Positions 1-4,962 of a stretch of 8,774 nt of DNA are shown piece by piece. Numbering within the stretch: position 1 is the first letter of the stretch; the number at the start of each line of letters is the position of its first letter. This DNA comes from Actinomycetes bacterium (lineage in GTDB: Bacteria > Actinomycetota > Acidimicrobiia > Acidimicrobiales > Palsa-688): the NCBI GenBank assembly GCA_021846485.1, contig JAJZWW010000108.1, positions 1 to 8,774 of the forward strand, given 5' to 3'. A program made the translations under genes and the position numbers. The notes beneath the pieces are model-generated. The model was not told the origin of the DNA. It worked only from the letters and a program-made list of their open reading frames with translations, and did no database searches.

Positions 1-36
1 CCTCGCAGACAACAACCACGACAACGGGAGCATGCC

Positions 37-240
37 GTGACCACCACCGAGACCGTCCCCCACCTCCTCACCATCGACCAGCTCGCCGAACAACTCGGCA
101 TCACCACCCGCCACGTCCGCCGACTCGTCGCCGAGCGACGTGTGCCTTACGTGAAGGTCGGGCGGTTCGTGCGCTTCGATCCGGCGGAGATCGCTGTCTG
201 GCTCGACGACCGCCGGATGCCTGGACGCCGCCCGGCGTGA
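37..240 (+). CDS. xis: Excisionase-like helix-turn-helix DNA-binding protein (HTH_17 / MerR-like)
   Basis: This 67-residue protein probably acts as the excisionase (recombination directionality factor) for the integrase that follows it 12 bases downstream. Residues 10-60 form a single winged-helix domain of the excisionase/MerR type: the opening LLTIDQLAEQLGI, the recognition helix around TTRHVRRLVAERRVP, then the wing VKVGRFVRFDPAEIAVWLDD. That is essentially the whole protein, as usual for actinobacterial Xis. The GTG start at 37 is preceded by GGGAG at 26-30 with a 6-base gap; the ATG at 32 meets a stop two codons later, so it cannot be the start. Family membership is clear from the sequence. 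The excisionase role, rather than a general regulator, is inferred from the xis-int-att order known from pSAM2-type elements. The gene upstream lies outside the window. Confidence 0.85.
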   Translation: MTTTETVPHLLTIDQLAEQLGITTRHVRRLVAERRVPYVKVGRFVRFDPAEIAVWLDDRRMPGRRPA

Positions 241-252
241 GCAGGGAGGAAG

Positions 253-1557
253 ATGCCGGCCGGCAGTACGGTGAGGCTCGCATCCAGCGCTCGCCGACCC
301 GCTGCCCGGCCGGCCTCCCGTCCGCCCCTGACCAGCGGAGAAACTGACGTGAGCGCCCCTGACTCTGCCCCCGATCCTCGAGCTGTCCCGCCGCGGGCTC
401 GTAGCCGGCGTCACTTCGGCTCGGTCCGCAAGCTCACCTCCGGCCGGTGGCAGGCCAGCTACTGGCTCCAGGGGCGGCGCCACGTCGCACCGGTCACCTT
501 CCGAGCCAAGGGCGACGCCCTCGCCTGGCTGAGCGCCGTCGAGACCGACATCCGTCGGGGTTGCTGGGCCGACCCGGCCGAGGCCCGTACGACACTGGGG
601 GAGTGGCTCGACCACTGGCTCGCCACCGTCGTCGCCAACCGGGTCGGCTCGGACAACACGGTGGCCAACTACGCCGCCGTCGTCCACCGCCACCTCGAGC
701 CGGGACTCGGGACGGTGCCCATCGTCCGCCTGACCCCCGAGCAGGTCGACGAGTTCCTCGCCGGCAAGGCAACCGCCGGACTGTCGAGGTCCTACGTGGG
801 TCGCATGAGGACCATCCTCGGCGACGCCCTGTCCCACGCCGAGCGCTGCCAGCTGGTCACCCGCAACGCCGCCCGCCAGTCAATCATGCCCCGCTGCGAG
901 CCGACGCCCCGCCGGCGGTCGTTCACCGCCGTGGAGGCCCGCAGCCTCCTCGACGCGGCGGCCGCCGAGCGACTCCACGCCTTGGTCGTCACCGGCCTCC
1001 TCGTCGGACTACGCCCGGGCGAGCTCACCGGCTTGCTCTGGAGCGACCTCGACCTCGACAGCGAGCCGCCGACCCTGTCGGTCACCGGGTCGATGAAGCG
1101 CCGACCGGACTCGTCGCTGTACCGAGGTCCCGTGAAGCGTTCGACGGCGGGGGAGCGGACCCTCGCAATACCGCCCACGCTCGCCGCCGCGTTGGTCGCC
1201 CACCGGCGCGGCCAGGCCTCCGAGCGCCGCGCCGCAGGTGGGCTCTGGATGGATCAGGGGCTGGTCTTCTGTACCGAGATGGGCACGCCGCTGGATCCGT
1301 CCAACGTGCGGAAGGTCTTCGCGCGGGTCGCTCGGAGCGCCGGCATCGACCCCGCCGGCGTGGTGCCCTACCTCCTGCGCCACAGCGCCGTGTCACTGCT
1401 GATCGACGCCGGCGCCCCAATCGAGGAGGTAGCCGACCTGCTCGGCGACGACCCCCAGACCATCTACCGGCACTACCGCCACCGGGTCCGGCCCGTCGTC
1501 ACCACCGCTGCAGAACGCATGGAGCGACTGCTCGGCGCCCTCGGCGACCGGCCGTGA
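253..1557 (+). CDS. int: Tyrosine recombinase / phage-type integrase
   Basis: A site-specific tyrosine recombinase of 434 residues that would catalyse integration and excision of the element at the tRNA-derived site about 100 bases beyond its stop codon. Residues about 54-110 look like an arm-binding AP2-like N-terminal domain (RRHFGSVRKLTSGRWQASYW). About 113-205 is the SAM-like core-binding domain (TLGEWLDHWL), and about 220-430 is the catalytic domain. Visible catalytic positions are R254 (GLRPGEL), K295 (GPVKRS), R376 (YLLRHS) and nucleophile Y408 (IYRHYRH). The usual first histidine is Y373, and the usual His/Trp nine residues before the nucleophile is D399. The ATG at 253 has GGGAGG at 244-249 but only three bases of spacing. 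A GTG at 349 with GGAG eight bases upstream is a credible alternative start giving 402 residues, and it would remove an arginine/proline-rich leader. The gene probably forms one operon with xis. Confidence 0.93.
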   Translation: MPAGSTVRLASSARRPAARPASRPPLTSGETDVSAPDSAPDPRAVPPRARSRRHFGSVRKLTSGRWQASYWLQGRRHVAPVTFRAKGDALAWLSAVETDIRRGCWADPAEARTTLGEWLDHWLATVVANRVGSDNTVANYAAVVHRHLEPGLGTVPIVRLTPEQVDEFLAGKATAGLSRSYVGRMRTILGDALSHAERCQLVTRNAARQSIMPRCEPTPRRRSFTAVEARSLLDAAAAERLHALVVTGLLVGLRPGELTGLLWSDLDLDSEPPTLSVTGSMKRRPDSSLYRGPVKRSTAGERTLAIPPTLAAALVAHRRGQASERRAAGGLWMDQGLVFCTEMGTPLDPSNVRKVFARVARSAGIDPAGVVPYLLRHSAVSLLIDAGAPIEEVADLLGDDPQTIYRHYRHRVRPVVTTAAERMERLLGALGDRP

Positions 1558-1577
1558 CCGTCAATGCCCCGAATCCT

Positions 1578-1598
1578 TCGCGCACGGATCGCGCACGG
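1578..1598. repeat. Tandem 10-bp direct repeat (11-bp period) left of the att core
   Basis: TCGCGCACGG occurs at 1578-1587 and again at 1589-1598, so the two copies sit one helical turn apart on the same face of the DNA, between the integrase stop and the tRNA fragment. This is the place and spacing expected of arm-type integrase or excisionase binding sites. The role is inferred from position only. Confidence 0.45.
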
Positions 1599-1633
1599 GG
1601 CTCGTCCGGACTGCTGCACCGGCCACCCTTCCG

Positions 1634-1649
1634 GCGCAAAACCCCTGGT
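1634..1649 (+). repeat. Left copy of imperfect 16-bp repeat flanking the att core (arm-site candidate)
   Basis: GCGCAAAACCCCTGGT here matches GTGCAAAAGTCCTGGT at 1733-1748 at 13 of 16 positions, in the same orientation. The copies lie 99 bases apart, one on each side of the tRNA 3' fragment. A short inverted repeat (CCCTG-GT-CAGGG, 1643-1654) overlaps this copy. It is a candidate integrase arm-type site. Confidence 0.45.
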
Positions 1650-1656
1650 CAGGGAG

Positions 1657-1698
1657 TGGAGGCGATGGGAATCGAACCCACGAACCTCTTGCATGCCA
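1657..1698 (-). other. Attachment-site core: 3' part of a tRNA-Ala(GGC) gene
   Basis: Read on the minus strand this is the 3' part of a tRNA from the anticodon loop to the discriminator base. It has T33 with anticodon GGC, the 3' anticodon stem GCAAG, a variable loop, T-arm GTGGG-TTCGATT-CCCAT, acceptor strand CGCCTCC and discriminator A73; CCA is not encoded. T at position 70 and A73 fit alanine identity (G3:U70). Upstream of T33 the sequence no longer pairs or resembles a D-arm, so this is a fragment and not a functional tRNA gene. A conserved tRNA 3' end directly after an integrase gene is the standard signature of an attachment core for integrases that target tRNA genes. The outer edges are set by tRNA structure; the true crossover lies somewhere within. 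Confidence 0.82.
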
Positions 1699-1732
1699 TG
1701 CGACGCCAGGCCTGAACCGCGCAACCACCGCA

Positions 1733-1748
1733 GTGCAAAAGTCCTGGT
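1733..1748 (+). repeat. Right copy of imperfect 16-bp repeat flanking the att core (arm-site candidate)
   Basis: GTGCAAAAGTCCTGGT is the partner of the copy at 1634-1649, with 13 of 16 bases identical and the same orientation. The pair frames the att core, as the P and P' arm sites of tyrosine integrases do. Its presence on the right suggests that this side also belongs to the element and is not chromosomal flank. Confidence 0.45.
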
Positions 1749-1806
1749 GGATGAACACACGCCCCGATGCGGACCGACCCCGCCGGCACCCCAATCCACG
1801 CAGGAT

Positions 1807-1828
1807 GGCTCCCCCTGAGGCTCCCCCT
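1807..1828. repeat. Tandem 10-bp direct repeat (12-bp period) right of the att core
   Basis: GGCTCCCCCT occurs at 1807-1816 and 1819-1828. The rest of 1558-1911 has no credible coding frame; frames crossing it run through the tRNA fragment. This pair mirrors the tandem pair on the other side of the core and could be a further integrase or excisionase site. It is C-rich, so chance similarity is possible. Confidence 0.35.
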
Positions 1829-1876
1829 CGTCCGGGTACGCTCGGCCTGAGCGCTTCATGCTCTGGGACCCGTCGC

Positions 1877-1908
1877 ATAACGACTCCGTTGTATAACGCT
1901 GATGTTGT
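1877..1908. promoter_or_regulatory. Tandem 16-bp operator candidate of the HigBA pair
   Basis: Two abutting copies of ATAACGNNNNNGTTGT lie at 1877-1892 and 1893-1908. The 11 outer bases are identical and the 5 central bases differ. Each unit is a degenerate palindrome. A -10-like TATAAC (1892-1897) spans their junction, and the array ends three bases before the toxin ATG. Antitoxins of this family are DNA-binding autorepressors, so this is the expected place and form for their operator. Binding itself is inferred. Confidence 0.6.
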
Positions 1909-1911
1909 AGC

Positions 1912-2304
1912 ATGGGTGCTGTGGCCTGGACCGTGATCCTCCTCGACGAGGTGGAAGCCTGGTTCCTGGCCATGGTCGACGACGACCCCGAGTCGGCCGT
2001 CTTGGTGACCGCAGCGCTGGATCTCCTCGAGGAGGTGGGTCCCACGCTCGGTCGCCCGGCGGTCGACCGGATCAAGGGATCGAAGCTGCACCACCTGAAG
2101 GAGCTGCGGCCCGGTTCGTCGGGGCGGTCGGAGATCCGGATGCTGTTCGTCTTCGACCCCGACCGCCAGGCCGTCGTCCTGACCGCAGGGGACAAGGCCG
2201 GCAACTGGAGAGCGTGGTACGCCGAGCACGTGCCGCTGGCCGAGGCCCGCTACCGCTGGTGGCTGTCAGGTGAGTACGGAGAGACGGAGGATGACGATGG
2301 CTAG
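1912..2304 (+). CDS. higB: HigB/RelE-type toxin (phage-derived Gp49-like family)
   Basis: A 130-residue predicted ribosome-dependent mRNA interferase toxin, first gene of a toxin-antitoxin pair. The family signature runs through the protein: GPTLGRP (43-49), KELRP (63-67), IRMLFVFDPDR (75-85), AGDKAGNW (92-99) and AWY (101-103), then an acidic tail. This pattern belongs to the Gp49-like branch of RelE toxins, where toxin precedes antitoxin. The length is in the usual range. The ATG at 1912 has no Shine-Dalgarno sequence and sits just after an operator-like repeat and a TATAAC box, so the transcript probably has a very short leader; a GTG at 1921 is an alternative start. The stop overlaps the antitoxin start by eight bases, implying coupled translation. 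On a mobile element such a pair usually stabilises inheritance or blocks phage. Activity is inferred from family. Confidence 0.88.
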   Translation: MGAVAWTVILLDEVEAWFLAMVDDDPESAVLVTAALDLLEEVGPTLGRPAVDRIKGSKLHHLKELRPGSSGRSEIRMLFVFDPDRQAVVLTAGDKAGNWRAWYAEHVPLAEARYRWWLSGEYGETEDDDG

Positions 2305-2608
2305 GGCGTGGAGAGATGTCAGGGAGGAGGCCGTGGGCCGGCTCGACGAGCAGGCGGTCGCCGGCGAGCGCAAGCTGCTCGGCGAGGCCGTCCGGGCGCA
2401 CCGCCTGGCGCAGCTGCGCAAGGAGCAGTCCCTGACCCAGGCCGACGTGGCCGCGATGATGCGGGTCTCCCAGGCGCGGGTCAGCAAGATCGAGCACGGA
2501 CAGCTGGCTTCTACCGAGATGGGGACCCTGAGCTCCTACATCGAGGCGCTCGGCGGAAAGCTCCGCGTCGTCGCCGACTTCGGCGATCAGAGCGTGACCG
2601 TCGAGTAG
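2297..2608 (+). CDS. higA: HigA-type XRE antitoxin
   Basis: A 103-residue antitoxin that should bind and neutralise the preceding toxin and repress the pair. Residues 30-90 carry a helix-turn-helix of the XRE/Cro type: QLRKEQSLTQADVAAMM is followed by the recognition helix in VSQARVSKIEHG (57-68). A short beta-rich C-terminus (KLRVVADFGDQSVTVE) follows, typical of HigA-like proteins that partner Gp49-like toxins. The start is placed at ATG 2297 because GGAGG at 2286-2290 lies six bases upstream. An ATG at 2291 abuts that motif, and a GTG at 2270 would add nine residues without family support. It overlaps the toxin stop by eight bases. It probably binds the tandem repeats at 1877-1908. Confidence 0.87.
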   Translation: MARAWRDVREEAVGRLDEQAVAGERKLLGEAVRAHRLAQLRKEQSLTQADVAAMMRVSQARVSKIEHGQLASTEMGTLSSYIEALGGKLRVVADFGDQSVTVE

Positions 2609-2647
2609 CGAACCGCGTGGCCGACCCGCAGCGATCCCGTTCCCTCG

Positions 2648-2695
2648 CTCGGGGGGCAGGGGTGGTGCTTCCCCGGCGCGTCTCCACTCCCCGAG
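2648..2695. terminator. Possible bidirectional terminator between convergent toxin-antitoxin operons
   Basis: CTCGGGG (2648-2654) pairs perfectly with CCCCGAG (2689-2695), and an inner GGGG/CCCC pairing lies within the loop. It sits between the convergent stops at 2608 and 2710. There is no T-tract and the loop is long, so this is a weak candidate. Confidence 0.3.
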
Positions 2696-2709
2696 AACCC
2701 GAGGACGGC

Positions 2710-2976
2710 TCAGCGGTAGACGTCACCTCGATGATCGATGTGAACGATGTCGATGCGCAACAGCTCGTCGTGGATGCAGTAGATGATGCGATAGCTTCCG
2801 CGTCGAGCGGAGCGCAGGCCGGCCAGCTGGCCGCTCAGCGCCCCGCCGAGCCGGTGCGGGTCACCGGCCAGTGGACCGAAGATGAAGTCCAGACAGGCGG
2901 CACCCACCTTCTCGGGGAGGCGAAGCAGATCGCGCTCCGCGCGCGCGGAGATGCGAACCTCGTACGGGCCGCTCAA
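2710..2976 (-). CDS. RelE/ParE-family toxin
   Basis: An 88-residue toxin, second gene of a minus-strand toxin-antitoxin operon. The RelE fold pattern is plain: YEVRISARAERDLLRLP (5-21), the helix KVGAACLDFI, then GLRSARRGSYRIIYCI (53-68) and the C-terminal HRGDVYR (82-88). RelE proteins cut mRNA at the ribosome, whereas ParE proteins inhibit gyrase. The R-x-x-YRIIY and HR-x-x-VYR pattern favours RelE, but this cannot be settled here. The start is TTG, overlapping the antitoxin stop in a TTGA junction, with no clear Shine-Dalgarno sequence. Translation is therefore probably coupled and kept low relative to antitoxin, which suits the antitoxin-first order. Confidence 0.88.
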   Translation of the reverse strand: MSGPYEVRISARAERDLLRLPEKVGAACLDFIFGPLAGDPHRLGGALSGQLAGLRSARRGSYRIIYCIHDELLRIDIVHIDHRGDVYR

Positions 2977-3242
2977 CGAGGAGCGAAGCGAGCCCGCAGG
3001 GCCTCGTTGTCCGCGACGCGTCCGGCCGCCAGGTCGGCGAGACCCTCGGCGATGGCTTCCCGAGCGCCTGAGGTGGTCAAGATGTCGACCGTTTCCTCGA
3101 GCGCGGCGAGGTCGTCAGGGGAGACGAGGACGGCGGCGGGACGCCCGTGCCGGGTGATCATCACCCGGTCGTGTGTGCGTTCCACGCCGGCGATGTACTC
3201 CGAGAGGCGGTCTTTCGCCTCGCCCAGCGGCACGGTCGTCAT
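2973..3242 (-). CDS. Phd/YefM-family antitoxin
   Basis: An 89-residue antitoxin preceding and neutralising the RelE-like toxin. The N-terminal part has the Phd/YefM DNA-binding fold: VPLGEAKDRLSEYIAGV (4-20), then the beta strand and turn RVMITRHGRPAAVLVSPDDLAALEETVDIL (26-55). The C-terminal helix, about residues 60-89 (REAIAEGLADLAAGRV), would wrap the toxin. The ATG at 3242 is preceded on the minus strand by TATACT with six bases between it and the ATG, the spacing of a leaderless transcript. A TAGCC/GGCTA inverted repeat overlaps that promoter, as expected for autorepression. It overlaps the toxin gene by four bases. Family assignment is confident; the cognate pairing is inferred from the overlap. 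Confidence 0.88.
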   Translation of the reverse strand: MTTVPLGEAKDRLSEYIAGVERTHDRVMITRHGRPAAVLVSPDDLAALEETVDILTTSGAREAIAEGLADLAAGRVADNEALRARFAPR

Positions 3243-3248
3243 GGGCGA

Positions 3249-3270
3249 AGTATAGCCAGAAGTTCGGCTA
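3249..3270 (-). promoter_or_regulatory. Leaderless promoter and palindromic operator of the Phd/RelE operon
   Basis: On the minus strand the -10-like TATACT (3249-3254) ends six bases before the antitoxin ATG at 3242, which places the transcript start at the initiation codon. TAGCC (3253-3257) and GGCTA (3266-3270) form a 5-bp inverted repeat with an 8-base spacer overlapping this box. That fits a site for antitoxin autorepression. The -35 region is not recognisable. Confidence 0.55.
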
Positions 3271-3412
3271 ACTCGGCGCTTGGGGGCGGGGCTGGATGAT
3301 CCGGGTCACACCAGGCGGTGCTGCCCGCGATGACGATGGGGACGGGTCGAGGTCATGGTGGCGCTGGGGAACCTCTTCCACCTGGCGGTAAGGCGGGCGG
3401 CTCTCGTCGACC

Positions 3413-3428
3413 CCTCCGCAACCGGAGG
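3413..3428. repeat. Small hairpin in the 3243-3771 intergenic region
   Basis: CCTCCG-CAAC-CGGAGG forms a 6-bp stem with a 4-base loop. The surrounding sequence from 3271 to 3520 has no frame with family signatures or good coding statistics. The role is unknown; it may belong to the same origin-like region as the larger palindrome 100 bases away. Confidence 0.4.
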
Positions 3429-3520
3429 TGGCCGTCGAGTAGCGCACCAGCCGCCTGCTTGCGGCAATCCCCGCCGGCGGCTCGCGAGGCACCGGCGAGA
3501 GGGTCGCCTGCCGCCGTCCG

Positions 3521-3591
3521 TTTTGCCATTTTGCCAAACTGCCAAGGCCCCCGGCCTGAGCAACGCCGTGGCAGTTTGGCAAAATGGCGAA
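3521..3591. repeat. 20-bp perfect inverted repeat made of 8-bp iteron-like units (origin or transfer-site candidate)
   Basis: The left side reads as three consecutive 8-mers, TTTTGCCA, TTTTGCCA and AACTGCCA (3521-3544). The right side is their mirror, TGGCAGTT, TGGCAAAA and TGGCGAAT (3569-3592). The arms 3525-3544 and 3569-3588 are perfectly complementary over 20 bp, with a 24-base GC-rich loop. Further single copies follow at 3638-3645 (TGGCAAAA) and 3701-3708 (TGGCAATT). There is no T-tract on either side, so it does not look like an intrinsic terminator. Regular short repeats downstream of a replication-type ATPase operon suggest iterons of a replication origin; a recombination or transfer site is also possible. 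It is the most ordered non-coding structure in the window. Confidence 0.7.
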
Positions 3592-3720
3592 TCCCAGGTC
3601 AGCGAGGTCGTCGAAATCGCCAACCATGCTGGCGTCCTGGCAAAAGGACGTCATGTCGTGCTGCGAGGTCGTCTTTCGTGTCCGGTTGCACCGAGAGCTG
3701 TGGCAATTCGGGGCGATGAG

Positions 3721-3744
3721 CGGCCCCGGGCGAACCCGGGGCCG
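3721..3744 (-). terminator. Rho-independent-like hairpin ending the RepA-like operon
   Basis: CGGCCCCGGG and CCCGGGGCCG form a perfect 10-bp GC stem around a 4-base loop. On the minus strand the loop reads TTCG, an exceptionally stable tetraloop. It starts 27 bases after the ATPase stop codon. There is no T-run, as is common for hairpin terminators in high-GC actinobacteria. Confidence 0.7.
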
Positions 3745-3771
3745 GTAGGGGGGCGGGGCTGTGGGGTGTGG

Positions 3772-4962
3772 TCAGTCCGGCGTCGGCCACGCCCACCGGC
3801 CGGTCCCGCCACGGCCGGAGCGGACGATCCCGGCGTGCTCCGCCGCCCGGTAAAGGGTCCGCTGGCTGATGCCTGCCTCGGCCGCGTCTCGGACGACGTC
3901 GGTGGACTGCGCTTCCCAGTCGTGGGTCGCCCCGTAGAGCTCCAGCCATTCGACTGCGGCGGCGAACTTCGTCGGTGCGGCAGCGTTCCCTGCGTGCAGC
4001 TCGTCGGCGGATCGGGGGTCGGGGTGGTCGTCCCATACAACCCGGGCCACGTCGAGACCGGCGGCCGGCTCCAGCCGGTAGGCGAGGGTCGCAGCCCTGG
4101 GCGCGAGGTTGTTCTTGACGCACGTGAAGAGGCGCCGGTCGGGGTCATCGGCGTCTGCGATCACCTGGTAGCCGGCGCGGGCAGCGCCGATGATCCCGAT
4201 CGAGCCGCCACCCCGGTAGATCGCCGGCCCGGACCCTCCTTTGTTCAGGTGCCGGACCAAGAGGATGGCCGCGCCGGCGGCGGCGGCCAGATCGGACATG
4301 CGCGACAGCAGCACGCGCACCGACTGGTCCTTGTGCGAGTCGACGTACGACGACAGGTAGGCCATCAAGACGTCGACGATCACCAGGCGGGCGCCGAACG
4401 CCCGGATCTGGTGGTGCAGATAGGGGAGATGGTCGGGGAACACGATCGGGACGGGACCCTGGCGATCCTCCTCCCAGACGATCGCCTTGTCCCACAGGCA
4501 GACGCGGCTCAGGTCTGCTCCGGCGGCCATGAGGCGGGGGACGATCGTGTCTGCAGCATCGTCTTCCGCCGACAACAGCAGCACCCGCCCACCCCCTCCT
4601 CCCTGCCCGCCGTCCGGCCAAGCGCGTCCCGAGCTGTAGCGAGCCGCGAGGTCGTAGACCAGCGTGGACTTGCCGACGGCAGGATCCCCCTCGATGACGG
4701 TGAGCTTCCCGAGCGGGATGCGCTCGGGCCATAGCCACCGGACCGGCTCCGGTCCGACGTCGGCCAGCAGCCGGGCCCCTTCCGCGGGCTGCTCGTGGCC
4801 GCTGGGTCGTACGGTGGGATCGGTCACCGGAGGCGGCGTCCTCGCCGCAGTCGCAGGCCCCGACGCCGGCCGGCGAACCCCGGTCCAGGGTCGGACGGTT
4901 GTGGCCATCCCAGGGGCGTCACGGGGCTGAGACCGGACCGCCGCATCACGACAAGCCCCCAC
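3772..4962 (-). CDS. RepA-like RecA-fold AAA ATPase (putative replicative helicase)
   Basis: A 396-residue P-loop ATPase related to the RepA/DnaB-like RecA-fold proteins of plasmids, likely to drive replication or helicase loading. Residues 1-60 are a proline-rich, probably disordered leader. The core runs from about 78 to 300, with Walker A GDPAVGKST (92-100), the SAEDD motif (131-135) typical of this family, Walker B LVIVD (193-197) and the sensor-like LLVRHLNK (234-241). The C-terminus, about 335-396, looks like a winged helix (ISQRTLYRAAEHAGIVRSGRGGTGRWAW) suited to DNA binding. The GTG start at 4962 overlaps the upstream gene by 17 bases and has GGGGG five bases before it. An ATG at 4908 would trim 18 residues. 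It is the last gene of a three-gene operon and is followed by a hairpin and iteron-like repeats. ATPase assignment is firm; the replication role is inferred. Confidence 0.85.
   Translation of the reverse strand: MGACRDAAVRSQPRDAPGMATTVRPWTGVRRPASGPATAARTPPPVTDPTVRPSGHEQPAEGARLLADVGPEPVRWLWPERIPLGKLTVIEGDPAVGKSTLVYDLAARYSSGRAWPDGGQGGGGGRVLLLSAEDDAADTIVPRLMAAGADLSRVCLWDKAIVWEEDRQGPVPIVFPDHLPYLHHQIRAFGARLVIVDVLMAYLSSYVDSHKDQSVRVLLSRMSDLAAAAGAAILLVRHLNKGGSGPAIYRGGGSIGIIGAARAGYQVIADADDPDRRLFTCVKNNLAPRAATLAYRLEPAAGLDVARVVWDDHPDPRSADELHAGNAAAPTKFAAAVEWLELYGATHDWEAQSTDVVRDAAEAGISQRTLYRAAEHAGIVRSGRGGTGRWAWPTPD

Noticed and set aside
447..1715. Long 422-codon open frame overlapping the integrase on the same strand
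   Set aside because: It is an Arg/Pro-rich out-of-frame shadow of the integrase that runs on through the tRNA fragment; it has no domain signature.
1657..1740. A complete tRNA gene
   Set aside because: No D-arm or 5' acceptor strand complementary to CGCCTCC is found, and the 5' anticodon stem mispairs at two of five positions; only the 3' part is present.
1564..1818. Small plus-strand frame containing EWRRWESNPRTSCMP-like sequence
   Set aside because: This is the well-known spurious translation of a tRNA 3' end read antisense; the DNA is the att core, not a gene.
2598..3444. 13-base match CCGTCGAGTAGCG at 2598-2610 and 3432-3444
   Set aside because: A single 13-mer repeat is within chance for 8.8 kb of GC-rich DNA, and its two contexts (end of higA and intergenic) share nothing else.
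3525..3588. The large palindrome as an intrinsic terminator
   Set aside because: Neither strand has a T-tract after the stem, the 24-base loop is long, and a better terminator hairpin already lies at 3721-3744.
3268..3654. 128-codon minus-strand frame in the intergenic region
   Set aside because: Both arms of the inverted repeat fall inside it, giving LPNC and AKWQNG segments; it has no ribosome site and no coding bias. The repeat explains its openness.
3599..4123. 174-codon minus-strand frame overlapping the end of the RepA-like gene
   Set aside because: It is an Arg-rich shadow in another frame of the ATPase C-terminal region, without family motifs.
3355..4734. 459-codon plus-strand frame antisense to the RepA-like gene
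   Set aside because: It runs through the iteron palindrome and the terminator hairpin and lies opposite a gene with clear Walker motifs; it is a typical high-GC antisense shadow.
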